64,000 bases of DNA from assembly GCA_033980235.1 (NCBI GenBank), contig CM067067.1, positions 930,001 to 994,000 on the forward strand, read 5' to 3'. The translations under genes and the position numbers were made by a program. Shown here in pieces: positions 42,581 through 50,915 of the stretch (its first letter is position 1; every line of letters starts with the position of its first letter). Source of the stretch: Diadema setosum. Taxonomy: Eukaryota > Echinodermata > Echinoidea > Diadematoida > Diadematidae. Below the pieces are notes generated by a model. The model was given only the letters and a program-made list of their open reading frames with translations. It did no database searches and was not told the DNA's origin.

Positions 42581-44743
42581 ACGTGTCTGTTTTGTATTAC
42601 TTTAACCACCTATTAGTTTTTGCTGTGATATACAAATTAATACAAGTACAATTTTCGTAAATAGCTTTCACTTATAAAATGTATTGCTTTTTATAAATGG
42701 AAGTTTTCAACTTTCTCTCATTCCTGCACCGTGGAACCATTGCAAACAGGGTTACCCGCCGTCATAGTGATTGTTACTGGGGCCATCGCTCGGGAATACT
42801 ACGCCACTCGTGACGTGTAAGTTGCGTAACAGTCCACAGATTGTCAGTCTCATTTGTTTTCATGTGGTAATGTCGTTACTAAATGTTACTTTGAAATACA
42901 TTTCCTTTGAAAAAAAAGACACAGTTTGCAATAGTCTCGTAATACAGGCCCTGAATGACTGTAGAAATAAAATAATATGTGCGTATATTAAATTTGCATG
43001 ATTATAAAAGTTTCACGTAAAAGCAGAACTTTTGTAACGATGAGATTGCTAAGATAATCTTGTATGGGTATGGACTTTGACTGATTTCATGTGACCACTA
43101 GCTGTCATCTGGAATATGTTTACAAACCATCATGTGGTCGGAAGGATCTAAGTCTCCTTCGGATGATTGATATATCTGCTACGTGATGTTAAGTTTTTCT
43201 CTGTGGTGATGGTTTTTCGTTGACACTACACAGCTGTTTCCTTGGTTACTGGGCCCGAGTTGGAGGCCTCCTCATACCTATGGCCGTCATCCTCACCATC
43301 AACATCGTCATCTTCCTGATGGTGATGTGGCGACTCCACACCTCCGCCAAGGCTTTCGTTGAGGATAAAGTGAGCTACAGAAAGCAGAGGCAGGACGCCA
43401 TCTCTCGACTGCAAAACGCCATCTGTGTTTCGGTTCTCCTTGGGCTAACTTGGGTAACTGGCTACCTTCTCCTGATTGATGGACTCAGACAGGTTCGTCA
43501 CTTTTAGCTTGAAATTCTTCCTCTTGAGGCAGAGAGGAGGAGATGATAGTATGTTTTACGTTCAATTCTGCACAGCGTACGAAGGTTGTAGCACTGCAGA
43601 AGTACATATGCACTATTAACGGTGTTTCTAAACTGTCATTCATAGATCTTTCAAACACTGCAACAGGAAGAGTGCACCTAGAACGATGAGTTCCTTCATT
43701 CTTGATGAACTGTACTCTCTATTTGCCGTGATGATCCTGTCAGCGATGAAATAAGCAGCTCACCTGTTCTGAATGAAGGGACATTAGTGCGTGGCGGAGA
43801 CTTCTGTCGCCGTAATAATAATAATGCTAATCCTAATAATAATAATAATAGTAATAATGATGATAGTAATGATAATGATAATAATAATATTAATAACAAT
43901 AAAATGTATAGTTTTGAGATTAATGGTGATTGTGATCGTTATCTTAGCTGAATTGTTTAATGTTCATTACCCTTTTGAATTCGCCAAGATTTTTTTTTCT
44001 AAGACTTAACTTCTTCACTCCCAGACCTCTATATATGTTATTTTTGGTATACCTGAGCCTACCATGTGGCCTTACACTTTTCTACTTTTTTAGATATTTT
44101 TATCAACACAACATGGAGCTCACTAAATTGTTCATCTTTAATAATAAGCGACACGAGTCATTCTCCGGCTCATGTATGACATTTTATAAGTGGACAATAC
44201 GCCTTGCTCTTTAGCAGTCCCCTCCATTTCCAAAAGTATTGATTTGGTATTGTCATATCAAGTTACATCATCTATCGTACTACAGTTCAGTATTTTCCTT
44301 AGTTATAATAATTGTACTGATTTTGTGTTGTGTTGATAAACTTAATGATTTATTGCAGGTGCATTTTTGTTGGAAATGAAATAAATGAGATATGAAATGA
44401 TTCATTTTCGTCATTAAATGCCATTACAGATTATTCAGACTCAAGACGAGTGCTGGGTTTTGTCGTTTATTCCCGGCAGGTGGTGGAAGTCATCTTCATC
44501 ATCGTGAATTCTCTTCAAGGTCTCTTCATTTTCCTTCTTTATTGTTTGCGAGTTGCTCGTGTCCGAAGACTTTGGGGCCTCACCTGCTGTGACGATGGAT
44601 GGATCAAAGATGCTACCACCATTTCAAAGATCACCTCAACTTCCCTGGTTTCACAAACCCACGACCTTGGCGGAGAGCTTTACTCGGGTGCGACTGTGAA
44701 CCCCACGTATGACATCGGTCCTTATGAAGAGGCGCCACTTTAA
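20628..44743 (+). CDS. Adhesion GPCR with IgGFc-binding, mucin-like, EGF, Ig, SEA and HormR domains
   Basis: 22 exons (listed separately below); every junction is GT-AG and phases are consistent; 4686 nt encode 1561 aa. Order with approximate residues: signal peptide 1-25, IgGFc-binding 30-457, Thr/Ser-rich stalk 458-603, EGF 604-647, Ig 648-732, SEA 733-847, HormR 848-905, GAIN 906-1235 with GPS, then 7TM to about 1500 and a short cytoplasmic tail. The GPS reads CECDHLTHFAVLM; cleavage is predicted between Leu1228 and Thr1229, leaving a tethered agonist that begins THFAVLM. The 7TM contains TWMGVEGFNIYL and QKILICLC, typical of subfamily VIII-like (ADGRG) receptors, and SEA-HormR-GAIN is the core order of ADGRG6. 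A cell-surface adhesion and G-protein signalling role follows from the family; ligand and G protein are unknown. Confidence 0.92.
20716..21671 (+). other. aGPCR intron 1
   Basis: Contains the GGTGGCCC-rich MITE at 20989-21154; otherwise AT-rich. The acceptor cctgtttccag ends at 21671. Confidence 0.75.
20989..21154. mobile_element. hAT-like MITE with GGTGGCCC repeats
   Basis: Termini CAGGGCTCCACACTAAC and GTTAGTGTCGAGCCCTG are inverted repeats with one mismatch. The interior contains six or more copies of GGTGGCC or GGCCACC in both orientations. About 166 bp. Flanking octamers are only roughly similar, so a target duplication is not confirmed. Confidence 0.7.
21672..22955 (+). CDS. aGPCR exon 2: IgGFc-binding domain
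   Basis: One 1284-nt exon, phase 1 on both sides (428 codons), encoding a whole domain of the IgGFc-binding protein N-terminal type (Pfam IgGFc_binding). Diagnostic segments in order are GQRFVFTFPQQFYSNS, GYDYIIASSFPNEDF, FTGTRVSANKAISVSSGN, the EQLPPIDKLGTRFIIAPF block, and the VLVVQFM then GPSMTLVL blocks. In other proteins this domain is found in secreted mucus and adhesion proteins; its binding partner here is unknown, and IgG itself is not expected in an invertebrate. The exon ends with CFTCIEG. N-glycosylation sequons are numerous (for example NYT, NAT, NNT, NGT). Confidence 0.88.
22956..23284 (+). other. aGPCR intron 2
   Basis: Donor gtacgt; T-rich; from about 23078 onward it matches the intron segment before exon 5 (about 28167-28369). 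Confidence 0.7.
23285..23371 (+). CDS. aGPCR exon 3: Thr/Ser-rich cassette A
   Basis: 87 nt, phase 1 on both sides, encoding EPKMTSTASDFTTANPATTT and then DMSTRQTTT. Probably a densely O-glycosylated mucin-like stalk segment. It differs from cassette B at one nucleotide. Confidence 0.85.
23372..24232 (+). repeat. Duplicated intron segment (unit A)
   Basis: Sequence downstream of cassette A, closely repeated downstream of cassette C at about 28457-28549 and 29546-30205. Shared landmarks include cggacat-gtgtcaatcc, ttttcattggacatc, accccacaaacctctcagt and tccccactgaaattaatcat. It shows that exon and intron were duplicated together. Confidence 0.8.
24957..25685 (+). CDS. Retrotransposon ORF1 protein
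   Basis: 242 aa. Residues about 30-90 form a charged coiled coil rich in Leu/Lys/Glu. Next is DQEQYSRRNCVRFFGVPETE, the typical opening of the RNA-binding (RRM-like) part of LINE ORF1 proteins, then a basic C-terminal part. It is intact and expected to bind element RNA. It is separated from ORF2 by 124 nt. Confidence 0.8.
   Translation: MTRQTAALLKEILQDNEFLNAIRRTVEDAVATKVSEYLMRVEQTEGKVLELQCKLDNCEKELCEVKKVNEKSFHEINKLKTKLNDQEQYSRRNCVRFFGVPETEKEDTTETIRRISKEMLDVDLPSSAIDRSHRVRRRNPPPEGTRPKPRAIIVKLTSYQYRQTLLKNKKKLKEKKSGISIHEDLTDSNRALLWDAFTMIRKPNSKLTHAWSMDGRIFVSVNTHNGTPVKKIVHSRRDLDHL
25810..27344 (+). pseudogene. Retrotransposon ORF2 (endonuclease / reverse transcriptase), deleted and frame-shifted
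   Basis: The first part (to about 26480) encodes an AP-type endonuclease N terminus: FSVVHFNCRSIKK, ALTETWLS, IVYRPPGQ and GDFNIDLL. The frame then changes and the sequence resumes inside the reverse transcriptase just before its catalytic box ILYADDSN. It continues through FLGVILDDHLTW to a conserved C-terminal region ending near 27344. The endonuclease end and the RT fingers and most of the palm are missing. The junction falls on attaatgat (26472-26480), which fits both sides, suggesting a microhomology-mediated deletion. The element cannot move by its own ORF2. Confidence 0.85.
27691..27789 (+). repeat. Duplicated intron segment before cassette B
   Basis: From gaaagtctcgctcattctat (about 27731) to the acceptor it is identical or nearly so to 23226-23284; the part just after the LINE matches 30455-30510 upstream of cassette D. 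Confidence 0.8.
27790..27876 (+). CDS. aGPCR exon 4: Thr/Ser-rich cassette B
   Basis: 87 nt, phase 1 on both sides; the same peptide as cassette A apart from a final QTTT that arises from aacaacaaca instead of aactacaaca. Confidence 0.83.
27877..28369 (+). repeat. aGPCR intron 4 (duplicated sequence)
   Basis: The 5' half repeats the start of unit A (23372-23580). The 3' half (about 28167-28369) repeats 23078-23284, including ggccaaatgactga and tttctctcatactcacta. Confidence 0.78.
28370..28456 (+). CDS. aGPCR exon 5: Thr/Ser-rich cassette C
   Basis: 87 nt, phase 1 on both sides, encoding ELIMTSIASEFTTANLVTTT and then EMSTHQTTT; the most diverged of the four cassettes but still an open frame. 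Confidence 0.82.
28457..30553 (+). other. aGPCR intron 5
   Basis: Contains the GC-rich foldback 28550-29545 within sequence duplicated from unit A. From about 29546 to 30205 it parallels 23480-24160. A further 170 nt near 30208-30385 has no counterpart in unit A. Confidence 0.75.
28550..29545. mobile_element. GC-rich long foldback transposon
   Basis: The left end begins AGGCCGTGTCACACCGTTCC. Near 29478 the inverted partner ends ggaaaggtgttacagggcct. The arms continue inward: TAGGGATTTTCCAGCA faces its complement near 29419, and the block around 28803-28915 is complementary to about 29085-29212. It is CpG-rich, in contrast with the AT-rich intron. The last 65 nt (29480-29545) repeat, inverted, an inner part near 29012-29070. 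The inserted DNA replaces about 9 nt present in the homologous intron copy at 27970-27978. No transposase-like frame is seen. Confidence 0.75.
30554..30640 (+). CDS. aGPCR exon 6: Thr/Ser-rich cassette D
   Basis: 87 nt, phase 1 on both sides, encoding EPKMTSTASDFTTANPAGTT and then EMFTRQTTT. Confidence 0.83.
30641..31306 (+). other. aGPCR intron 6
   Basis: Dominated by microsatellites: (AT)n at 30741-30797, (GT)n at about 30801-30824, (AT)n at 31043-31089 and 31121-31155, and (TTTTG)n at 31257-31290 before the acceptor ggaaacag. Confidence 0.8.
30741..31155. repeat. Compound (AT)n/(GT)n/(AT)n microsatellites
   Basis: Long alternating purine-pyrimidine runs in three blocks separated by unique sequence. 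Confidence 0.85.
31307..31396 (+). CDS. aGPCR exon 7: fifth Thr/Ser-rich segment
   Basis: 90 nt, phase 1 on both sides, encoding GTEIINTVTPSPGLMSVTTE and then SSTHGIHRTT. Similar in composition to cassettes A-D but not in sequence; it ends the stalk. Confidence 0.75.
31397..32648 (+). other. aGPCR intron 7
   Basis: Holds the CACTGTG-type MITE 31692-31994 and (AT)n tracts near 32459-32488 and 32554-32588. The acceptor tcttctag ends at 32648. Confidence 0.75.
31692..31994. mobile_element. MITE built from CACAGTGTGAA repeats
   Basis: Ends TGCTGGAAAGAACACAGGGT and, on the right, the complement of TGCTGGAAAGACCACAGTGT. The interior has four or more direct CACAGTGTGAA units and several inverted TTCACACTGT units. 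About 300 bp and non-coding. Confidence 0.7.
32649..32780 (+). CDS. aGPCR exon 8: EGF-like domain
   Basis: 44 codons, phase 1 on both sides. The six Cys are in CSAQNPCVRGTC, then CQCEAGYTGARC with a preceding RC, the normal EGF pattern including the G-Y/F-x-G-x-x-C end. No calcium-binding consensus is obvious. Confidence 0.9.
32781..33374 (+). other. aGPCR intron 8
   Basis: Mostly occupied by a minus-strand retroelement tail (32812-33130). The acceptor is gtcgacag. Confidence 0.7.
32812..33130 (-). mobile_element. SINE/LINE 3' end, minus strand
   Basis: Starts (on the plus strand) with ttcaggttcaagttcaag, a reversed (TTGAA)n-type tail. It ends with a hairpin GGGGACTGC...GCAGTCCCC around CAGAGCTTGTAGTATG. 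Related tails with an AGCTTG core occur at 46263-46530 and 54905-55140. Confidence 0.55.
33375..33629 (+). CDS. aGPCR exon 9: immunoglobulin domain
   Basis: 85 codons, phase 1 on both sides, with VQLTCRFD (first Cys), HDWYRND (core Trp) and ARDIGYYSCIG (D-x-G-x-Y-x-C). A single I-set-like Ig domain. Confidence 0.92.
33875..34746 (+). CDS. aGPCR exons 10-11: SEA domain
   Basis: Exons 33875-33987 and 34515-34746, with a phase 0 intron between them. They encode GARFDITFTEDLRDPSSASF and, after the intron, TSGSVVADMNIFIEGD. The G-S-V-V-A motif (Gly797-Ser798) matches the self-cleavage site of SEA domains. The same domain, next to HormR, occurs in ADGRG6. The intron 33988-34514 is AT-rich without a recognised feature. 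Confidence 0.85.
34747..35320 (+). other. aGPCR intron 11
   Basis: Contains GT-rich microsatellites (about 34767-34800 and 34905-34960) and an A run near 35034-35047. Confidence 0.75.
35321..36226 (+). CDS. aGPCR exons 12-13: hormone-receptor (HormR) domain and start of GAIN
   Basis: Exons 35321-35437 and 36105-36226, joined in phase 1. Four Cys (AICLN, GLCPF, IARCV, EDNCG) and Trp in TTWSS and STWQP fit the aGPCR HormR pattern. The second exon then enters the GAIN domain with NVTELLMELSQ. The intron 35438-36104 holds a small MITE at 35910-36026. Confidence 0.85.
35910..36026. mobile_element. TA-flanked MITE with GCGAGCTTTAGA ends
   Basis: GCGAGCTTTAGA at the left and TCTAAAGCTCGC at the right, with TA on both sides (35908-35909 and 36027-36028). 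Inner CGCTAAGACG and CGTCTAAGCG also pair. Only 117 bp. Confidence 0.75.
36227..36834 (+). other. aGPCR intron 13
   Basis: T-rich with several long T runs (near 36364, 36665 and 36750). No exon or transposon is recognised. Confidence 0.65.
36835..39442 (+). CDS. aGPCR exons 14-16: GAIN domain
   Basis: Exons 36835-36981, 38128-38313 and 39035-39442, all phase 0. They encode TQITEESVGDVSEQVAEITT onward, PNVAVQ joined to IQNIPSDTLGDGIQL, and VGVDIPQEIINTL up to VPIDFTFSTLM. Helical subdomain A is followed by the beta-rich subdomain B, ready for the GPS in the next exon. Several N-glycosylation sequons are present. The open frame continues upstream of 39035, but acceptor acacacag and the family alignment favour that boundary. 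Confidence 0.85.
36982..38127 (+). other. aGPCR intron 14
   Basis: Contains a degenerate TTAA-type foldback (37189-37619) and a small hairpin cctcag/ctgagg-type pair near 37865-37884. Otherwise no feature. Confidence 0.65.
37189..37619. mobile_element. Degenerate TTAA-type foldback MITE
   Basis: The left part GGGGACCTCCGGATGATTTT is imperfectly complementary to the right part around gaaatcgtctggaatgtccc. Inner ATAATGACAT and ATGTCATCAT also face each other. TTAC bounds the left and TTAA the right (37616-37619). Confidence 0.5.
38314..39034 (+). other. aGPCR intron 15
   Basis: Includes a (GT)n microsatellite at about 38557-38637. The rest shows no repeat. It is open in one frame from 38798, without family similarity. 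Confidence 0.7.
39443..40795 (+). other. aGPCR intron 16
   Basis: 1.35 kb with a T run at 40032-40045. A block at about 40170-40550 has higher GC and CpG than its surroundings but no identified ends. No exon. Confidence 0.6.
40796..40978 (+). CDS. aGPCR exon 17: GPS motif and tethered agonist
   Basis: 61 codons, phase 0 on both sides. Encodes CSFWDIG, DWSQEGC and then CECDHLTHFAVLM; four Cys, two Trp and the H-L-T triad are all present. Autoproteolysis is predicted between Leu and Thr. The new N terminus THFAVLM is the typical agonist sequence. Confidence 0.95.
40979..41399 (+). other. aGPCR intron 17
   Basis: Carries a GT microsatellite at about 41308-41346. The acceptor ttcttgtag ends at 41399. 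Confidence 0.75.
41400..44743 (+). CDS. aGPCR exons 18-22: seven-transmembrane domain and tail
   Basis: Exons 41400-41506 (TM1), 42254-42537 (TM2-TM4 start), 42750-42816 (rest of TM4), 43234-43492 (TM5, TM6) and 44480-44743 (TM7 and tail). Phases 2, 1, 2, 0. Motifs: QKILICLC, GPCAVMAAVVHYF (TM3 Cys), TWMGVEGFNIYL, DVCFLGYW (extracellular loop 2 Cys), LLGLTWVTGYLL (TM6) and NSLQGLFIFLLYC (TM7). The tail is short and ends EEAPL. Sequence style is closest to ADGRG-type receptors. Confidence 0.93.
41507..42253 (+). other. aGPCR intron 18
   Basis: Contains T runs near 41998-42020, a G run near 42050 and a C run near 42168-42181. No exon. Confidence 0.65.
42817..43233 (+). other. aGPCR intron 20
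   Basis: AT-rich, no feature seen. The preceding short intron 42538-42749 contains (GT)n at about 42549-42579. Confidence 0.65.
43493..44479 (+). other. aGPCR intron 21
   Basis: Contains an imperfect (AAT/GAT)n microsatellite at 43816-43905. A gaaatgaaataaatgagata stretch near 44375-44395 resembles a retroelement tail. Confidence 0.7.
43816..43905. repeat. Imperfect (TAA)n/(GAT)n microsatellite
   Basis: About 90 nt of TAA units with GAT and TAG variants. Confidence 0.85.
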
Positions 44744-46262
44744 CAATTGATCATTCCCTCGAGCTAATCAACCCGGATAGATGCCAATTAAAAAAAAAAA
44801 AAGCCTTTGTGATGACCAATCGGATATCCTATCATCATAGATGGGCATTTGTTTCAGTTTGCATTAAGAACATAAACCGAAACACATTTTTGAATTACAA
44901 ATACAAAGCTTCTATAGATATGCAATGTGACGTTAGAAAACCATAGGGCTTGAGATAACTGATATGTTGCGTTCACGTATTCTCCTGCCCGTTCTGTTTA
45001 TGGTGAGACAGATGTTAGTATAGATGTATAGATGTTAGTATGGAAGTATAGACAGACATTATAGAGTTTCAAATACCAAATATCTTAATTTTGATGCTTT
45101 TGTTTAAAGAACCAATCGTTCATACCTTCCGATGGAGATGGTTAGAATATGTCAAAACTCTACCAAGAACGTTACTAAACTATTGGTTATGCTATATCAC
45201 ACTGTTGTATTGAATTTTGTAATTTATGCTCCCAGGTTTTCGTGGAATGAATCCAACAAGTCTTGCTTTCTTTACATTCCTCCCAATTTTCCAGCATTTT
45301 CAAATTCAAACTAATTTGCAAACTGATATATTTTGTTTATTGTTCATTGTAATTTTATAAATGCAGTGATTTCCTTTAAAATTTGTATCTCCATTTTTCT
45401 ATTGAAAATGGAACACACATAATGTATGTAAAAGAAAAGAGAAATTGTATTTCATTGTCTTGCCGCATGCAAAATGATATGTAAATGATTAAATACTAGT
45501 AGAACGCAAAAATAGCAAATGTTGTAGCAAAATTCTCGAAATTTTGAAAGCCAGCTGCCTGCGGAAATAACTTAGAGTATCACAGGACACTTCTCGTGTC
45601 CGGTGGGATCGTGAGTTGAGGAGCGTGTGGGTGTCTGCAGGGGCCATGGTGTCTCCGTGCTCTAGAAACGCCCTTTGAGAGCGTGTAATTTTCACACTTA
45701 CAGCATTCGGATTTTTATATGGTTATAGATATATTTACTTTTTATATTTATATCTATGATTCTACAATGTTTTCGTTATATTGTGCACATTTTTAGAAAT
45801 GAAATTGTGCATTTGAATCGTTTTAGCATGTATATTGTTTCTTTTTATGGGATGAATAAAGAAGAAATGAAATGAAAGTAAACAGGAGTCTTTCTCCAGC
45901 TAGGTGAATGTAAAAAATATAATAATACAATACATGTCATGATATACATCAAGCTCGGCTATACGCGACAGCAGGGCAGTGTCATGATGACTACCCAATC
46001 GTAGACCTTGATATGAGTGCTATAGCGCCATCACGGCTAGCTGTGCGCTGAATGGTTTCACCAAATTTCTTTGAAAATAACCACACCACGTGTGAATCAT
46101 GATATTCATGTTTACTTTCAGTGCTGGCGATGTAATTTCATATTCCTTTATTTAGAATCTCAATCAGATCCTTCTAGACTCATAACAGATGCTTTCATTC
46201 TTATGTAGATTTAAATCAACATCACAATCAACATCAACATCAAAATCACAGCATAGCAAAAT
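44744..46262. other. 3' flank of the aGPCR gene
   Basis: The first AATAAA after the stop is at 45855-45860, inside gaataaagaagaaatgaaat, which may be a retroelement tail and not the true gene end. If used, the 3' UTR is about 1.1 kb. A short tagatgttagtat-type tandem lies at about 45008-45056. No coding sequence is seen. Confidence 0.5.
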
Positions 46263-46530
46263 TCAGTTCAGTTCAGTTCAGTTCAAATTTATTTTGTTTT
46301 TCCCCAGTGAAATAGTATATAAGCGCAAATCTCACTTTCTTCAGCGACAAATATGATGCATGTAAATTCATACAAAGAAAATAATTAAAAACTTACAGTA
46401 AGGATGCATTACAATGGTTGATAATGTAACGAAAATGAAATAATTGTCAATATGAATCGTGTGAAAAAAAAACACAACAACGGAGGGACCAACTAATAAG
46501 ACAGAGCTTGTAGAATGTGGGCCCTAGCTC
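46263..46530 (-). mobile_element. SINE/LINE 3' end, minus strand
   Basis: Begins with (TTCAG)4 followed by ttcaaatttatttt and ends with ACAGAGCTTGTAGAATGTGG and GCCC. The layout is the same as 32812-33130 and 54905-55140. Confidence 0.55.
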
Positions 46531-48269
46531 TTAGGTAAAAATATTTGGTGCAAAGATTGCTTGAAAACATCAACTAATTGGTAAGGTTATAATTTCATTC
46601 TTTTGTTATGGAATTTTTAGTGCATTCCTCGACTAATATCTTTAGCAGCAGCTGATCAAGTTATTGAAATATGTTTATTCTTATGCTGTCTTGTTGGTAC
46701 TCCTGTTGCCTGATTCTCACGTGTATTCTTATGCTTAAAATGGGGAGTCAATAAAAATTTGTGAAGGTTTTGTTTGTAGTTTGTAATTGATGCTTACATT
46801 ACATCTGTTATGATCCCCAAATGTCTTCCTTAGAGTTTCATTTCTATCCAAGGGTTTTTCATGTTGTCACAGTGTACATTCACGTATCGATTGGCAAAGT
46901 AATTCCACATCAATAGTAGCTCTACGTCCCAGCTTGCACGTATTTAAGCCCTATATTATGCTTGTTTTTATCTTTACTTTATTTGCGTATATTGTGTATA
47001 TTTGATACTGTGCCTGGATAAGAATAAACAAATATATAAATAGAATCGAACCTGACGGAACCAAACTTACATAAAATTTCGCCCTACCTCGGTGCTGCAA
47101 GCTGTATGCTGCATGAATTGCCTTGACAATGAGGGCGCTATGCCATGTTCTGGTGTTCGGTGTTTTAAATGTGAAATTCGATGGTGGTTTGTTTGTTGTT
47201 TTTTTATTATCATGCTCATCATTAAGTTTACCTTTCACCTTTTGTGTGCTTTGAGTGCCGATTGGCTCAACAACCCCACATTGTACACAATGTCTAAAGT
47301 CCCTTGCACGACAATGGTTACCAGCTTCCTGAGAAAAAAAAAAAAATTATGAAGGGAATTGTTCAGTTCAGTTCAGTTCATTTTATTTTCATTCATCATA
47401 AAATACATAAAAATACAAAGACACATACAACTACAAACTTAAAGAACATATTTTATGTGAATGGGGACCAACAAAAAGAACTTTAAAGTCTTATGATACG
47501 TTAACCTCGGAAGTACAAAATATTATATTAAGAAGGACACAAAACACACACACACAACTGTACAATCATAGAAAGTAGATAACGTTACAAAAGTAACATT
47601 CAAACAAATCAGTGGCGGCAAGAATACAAACTCATAGGATGATCTTCATATGCACGTTTGAAACCATTAAGGAATGGGATATTTTAAAGAACGAGCAGTA
47701 AATTATTTCAAACCATTGGACCTTTACAAAAAAAAAAAATAGCGTTTATAATGTGAACATTTTGTTCGGACAAAAGGAAGGTGATAATGACGGGAGTTTC
47801 AAATATGATAATCATGAATACTATTATTTAACTTAAACTTTCTTACCATAACTACAGGCAGCAAACCTGTGGAACACAAGTACCTAAACATGGAATTGTA
47901 AGGTTCTAGAGAAAAAAGAATGAAAGGGAGAGACAAACAGATTGCAAGCAGAGAGAGAGGGGGGGGGGGGAGGAGAAGGGCGGAGATCTTAGCTAATCCA
48001 GCTTATAAAAAACAGTCGATTACATGAGACACAGTATTTCTAAATACCAGATATAGTTCAGATGTTATGTTGTTACAATCTTTCTTTGAGTGACATCTCG
48101 GGTTTTTACAACACATCGATTGTTTAATTACGTCACTCTATGAACTCGTTGATTCATATCTTCACTGATCTATAGTCCTATTTCACTCTATTTTAATCGT
48201 GATAGTTCATAATCAATATGCACCTATATACTGCATGATGGTAAAAATACTGAGCATGCTTGCCTTTGC
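46531..48269. other. Intergenic DNA
   Basis: Contains another minus-strand tail, gttcagttcagttcagttca with cattttattttcattcat, at about 47363-47480. There are A runs at 47334 and 47728 and a G run at 47958. No gene is supported. Confidence 0.5.
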
Positions 48270-48845
<576 letters not shown>

Positions 48846-50708
48846 ACACGAGAATGCATGATACAAATTCTGTTCAATACATTGAGACTACTGCACTATT
48901 GTGTCACAATGAAAATGGTTTTATGCTTTTAAGATATTATGGTTTATGGTTTTAAGATATTATACGAACCATCTGAGATTCAATGTATTCGGCCTTCTGT
49001 AAAATATATCGTGAATGTTATCTCGACTGTTTGGCCCTTAGAGTTGTAATATTTGATACAGTGCAGATGTGCCATTGCATAATTAAAAGCCTCTCACCCC
49101 TACTATGTCAACTTTTAGTCAGATTTAATGAAAACAAAAGAACAGTATGATGACAATACGCAATTGTAGGTTACATGTGGCAGCCTTTATTATAATGCAT
49201 CTATCAAATTTAGATTATAGCGTGGAGGTCCCTGCACTATTGTGGTAGTTACAGGTTTTAAGATATAACTTTACCAATCATGCACTCCGTGACACCGCCT
49301 TTGTAGGCTTATAGTAGGCCTATAGGACATGCATTTTACAGGACATGTATTACTTTTGTATATCTATGAATTTGACTAGACACTATGGAATATATTTCTA
49401 TTGTTTTGCACAAGATAGGGCTTGTAGAGCCCACAAATGTGAAAATCGACCACTAATGTCAAAATTACCACAAAAACGACTCGTCAACCAAGAGACAAAA
49501 CAAAAGAAGAGCTACCAAAAAAAGTTATTAAGTCAGTAGTAGCTATAGGCCTATTTGATGATGTGAACGAACTCAGAAAATGTTGGTGTAATCACATAAT
49601 ATAATATGTGTACAATGTACATGTTCATTATCATAATGCAATCAATGAGTTTTGACATTGTTGCGGTTGACGCGTTATGACATTTGCGGGTAATTCTGGG
49701 ATCAACTTTCATATACCCCCCAAGTTTCATCCTATTTTTTTTTTTATTTTTTTTTTTAACACAGACAGACGGACTGACAGACCAGGGAGGTGAGAAGAGA
49801 CTTTTCCCAGCTCCCCGGGTTTAAACGTTTGTCAAATTATAGTATGTTTCACTATTTTTTTATTATTTTAATACAAGCAGTGAGTTTTGACATTGTGGTT
49901 GACGCGTTATAACATTTGCGGTAGGTATAAATGGAAATTCTGACATTATTGTGGTGGACGTGTTAGGCCCTATGACATGTTTTTGGTAATTTTTACATTA
50001 GTTACATTCAATTTTGACATTATGTGGGCTCTACAGGCCTACTTGCTCAGATTGAAAACCCCAATGCAAATATAAATAGGCCACATGGATTTGTTCCAGG
50101 GTTAAATGCATGTAGGTGCCTAACTAATATTGTAAACGAGTACTTTTCTGGTAAAAGATGTTTTGATCATACCAATGTAAGTTTGAATAGCATCAGTCCA
50201 TATCTCATGCAAATTACATGTACTATACTGGTATGCGACTGGCATCAATGATTTACTGATTAGCGCCCTCTTTTTTATGAAAATGTACAATTATACGTGT
50301 AGCATGCAGCAGTTATTGTACATGTCTGTTTGTCTGTCTTACATCTTTCAAGTCGACGAAGAGGAAAAATTTACGGGGTATAGTGGTGAGATCTTTCAGG
50401 TGTTCAACAACTCAAATTCAACAAGATATTGGTAAGCAGAACCGATGCATTTGAAGCAATGTATTGAAGAAAAAGAAAAGTAACATGTTAGATATTTAAA
50501 CTAAATAAAGGGCAAAATTTTCATCGTAACGTGGTGGTCAACTCTTCTAACGTTACTAGACTCTAGGTTCTAGTCAGTAAGTTCTAACATTAAACTCTAT
50601 GAACTATAACGCAGGCCTAGTCTAATCCTCGTACACCCCGTAGGCGCTTTAGGCCTGACAGTGACATGATGATGACATCGACATGTCGGGTCATTTTGCA
50701 ATGTATGG
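48846..50708. other. Intergenic DNA with an inverted-repeat element
   Basis: Apart from the element at 49421-50040 and T runs near 49736-49757, nothing is recognised. Confidence 0.5.
49421..50040. mobile_element. Foldback element with TGACATT repeats
   Basis: The left end CTTGTAGAGCCCACA is complementary to TGTGGGCTCTACAGG at the right. Inner AATGTCAAAATTACCA and TGGTAATTTTTACATT also face each other. The interior has three diverged copies of a tttgacatt-gttgacgcgtta-acatttgcgg unit near 49650, 49880 and 49935. Confidence 0.6.
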
Positions 50709-50710
50709 TA

Positions 50711-50913
50711 CAGTGCTTCTTCACTCCCTCTATAACGAGGTTACAGTTATAACGAAATTCCAGTTACAACGAAGTAAAAATTCAGGCCGCAACATTATCC
50801 ACTCTTATGTATCTTGTTTATTTGTTCGGTTATAACGCAATTTCGATAGGTTAAACGAAAGAAAACTGCCGATCCCGAGGACTTCGTTATAACGGGACTC
50901 CGGGAGTCCACTG
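50711..50913. mobile_element. Pogo/Tigger-like MITE
   Basis: Starts CAGTG and ends CACTG between TA dinucleotides (50709-50710 and 50914-50915). Terminal tataacga and tcgttata motifs are in inverted order, and further ttataacg copies lie inside, as is common for pogo-type non-autonomous elements. About 203 bp. Confidence 0.7.
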
Positions 50914-50915
50914 TA

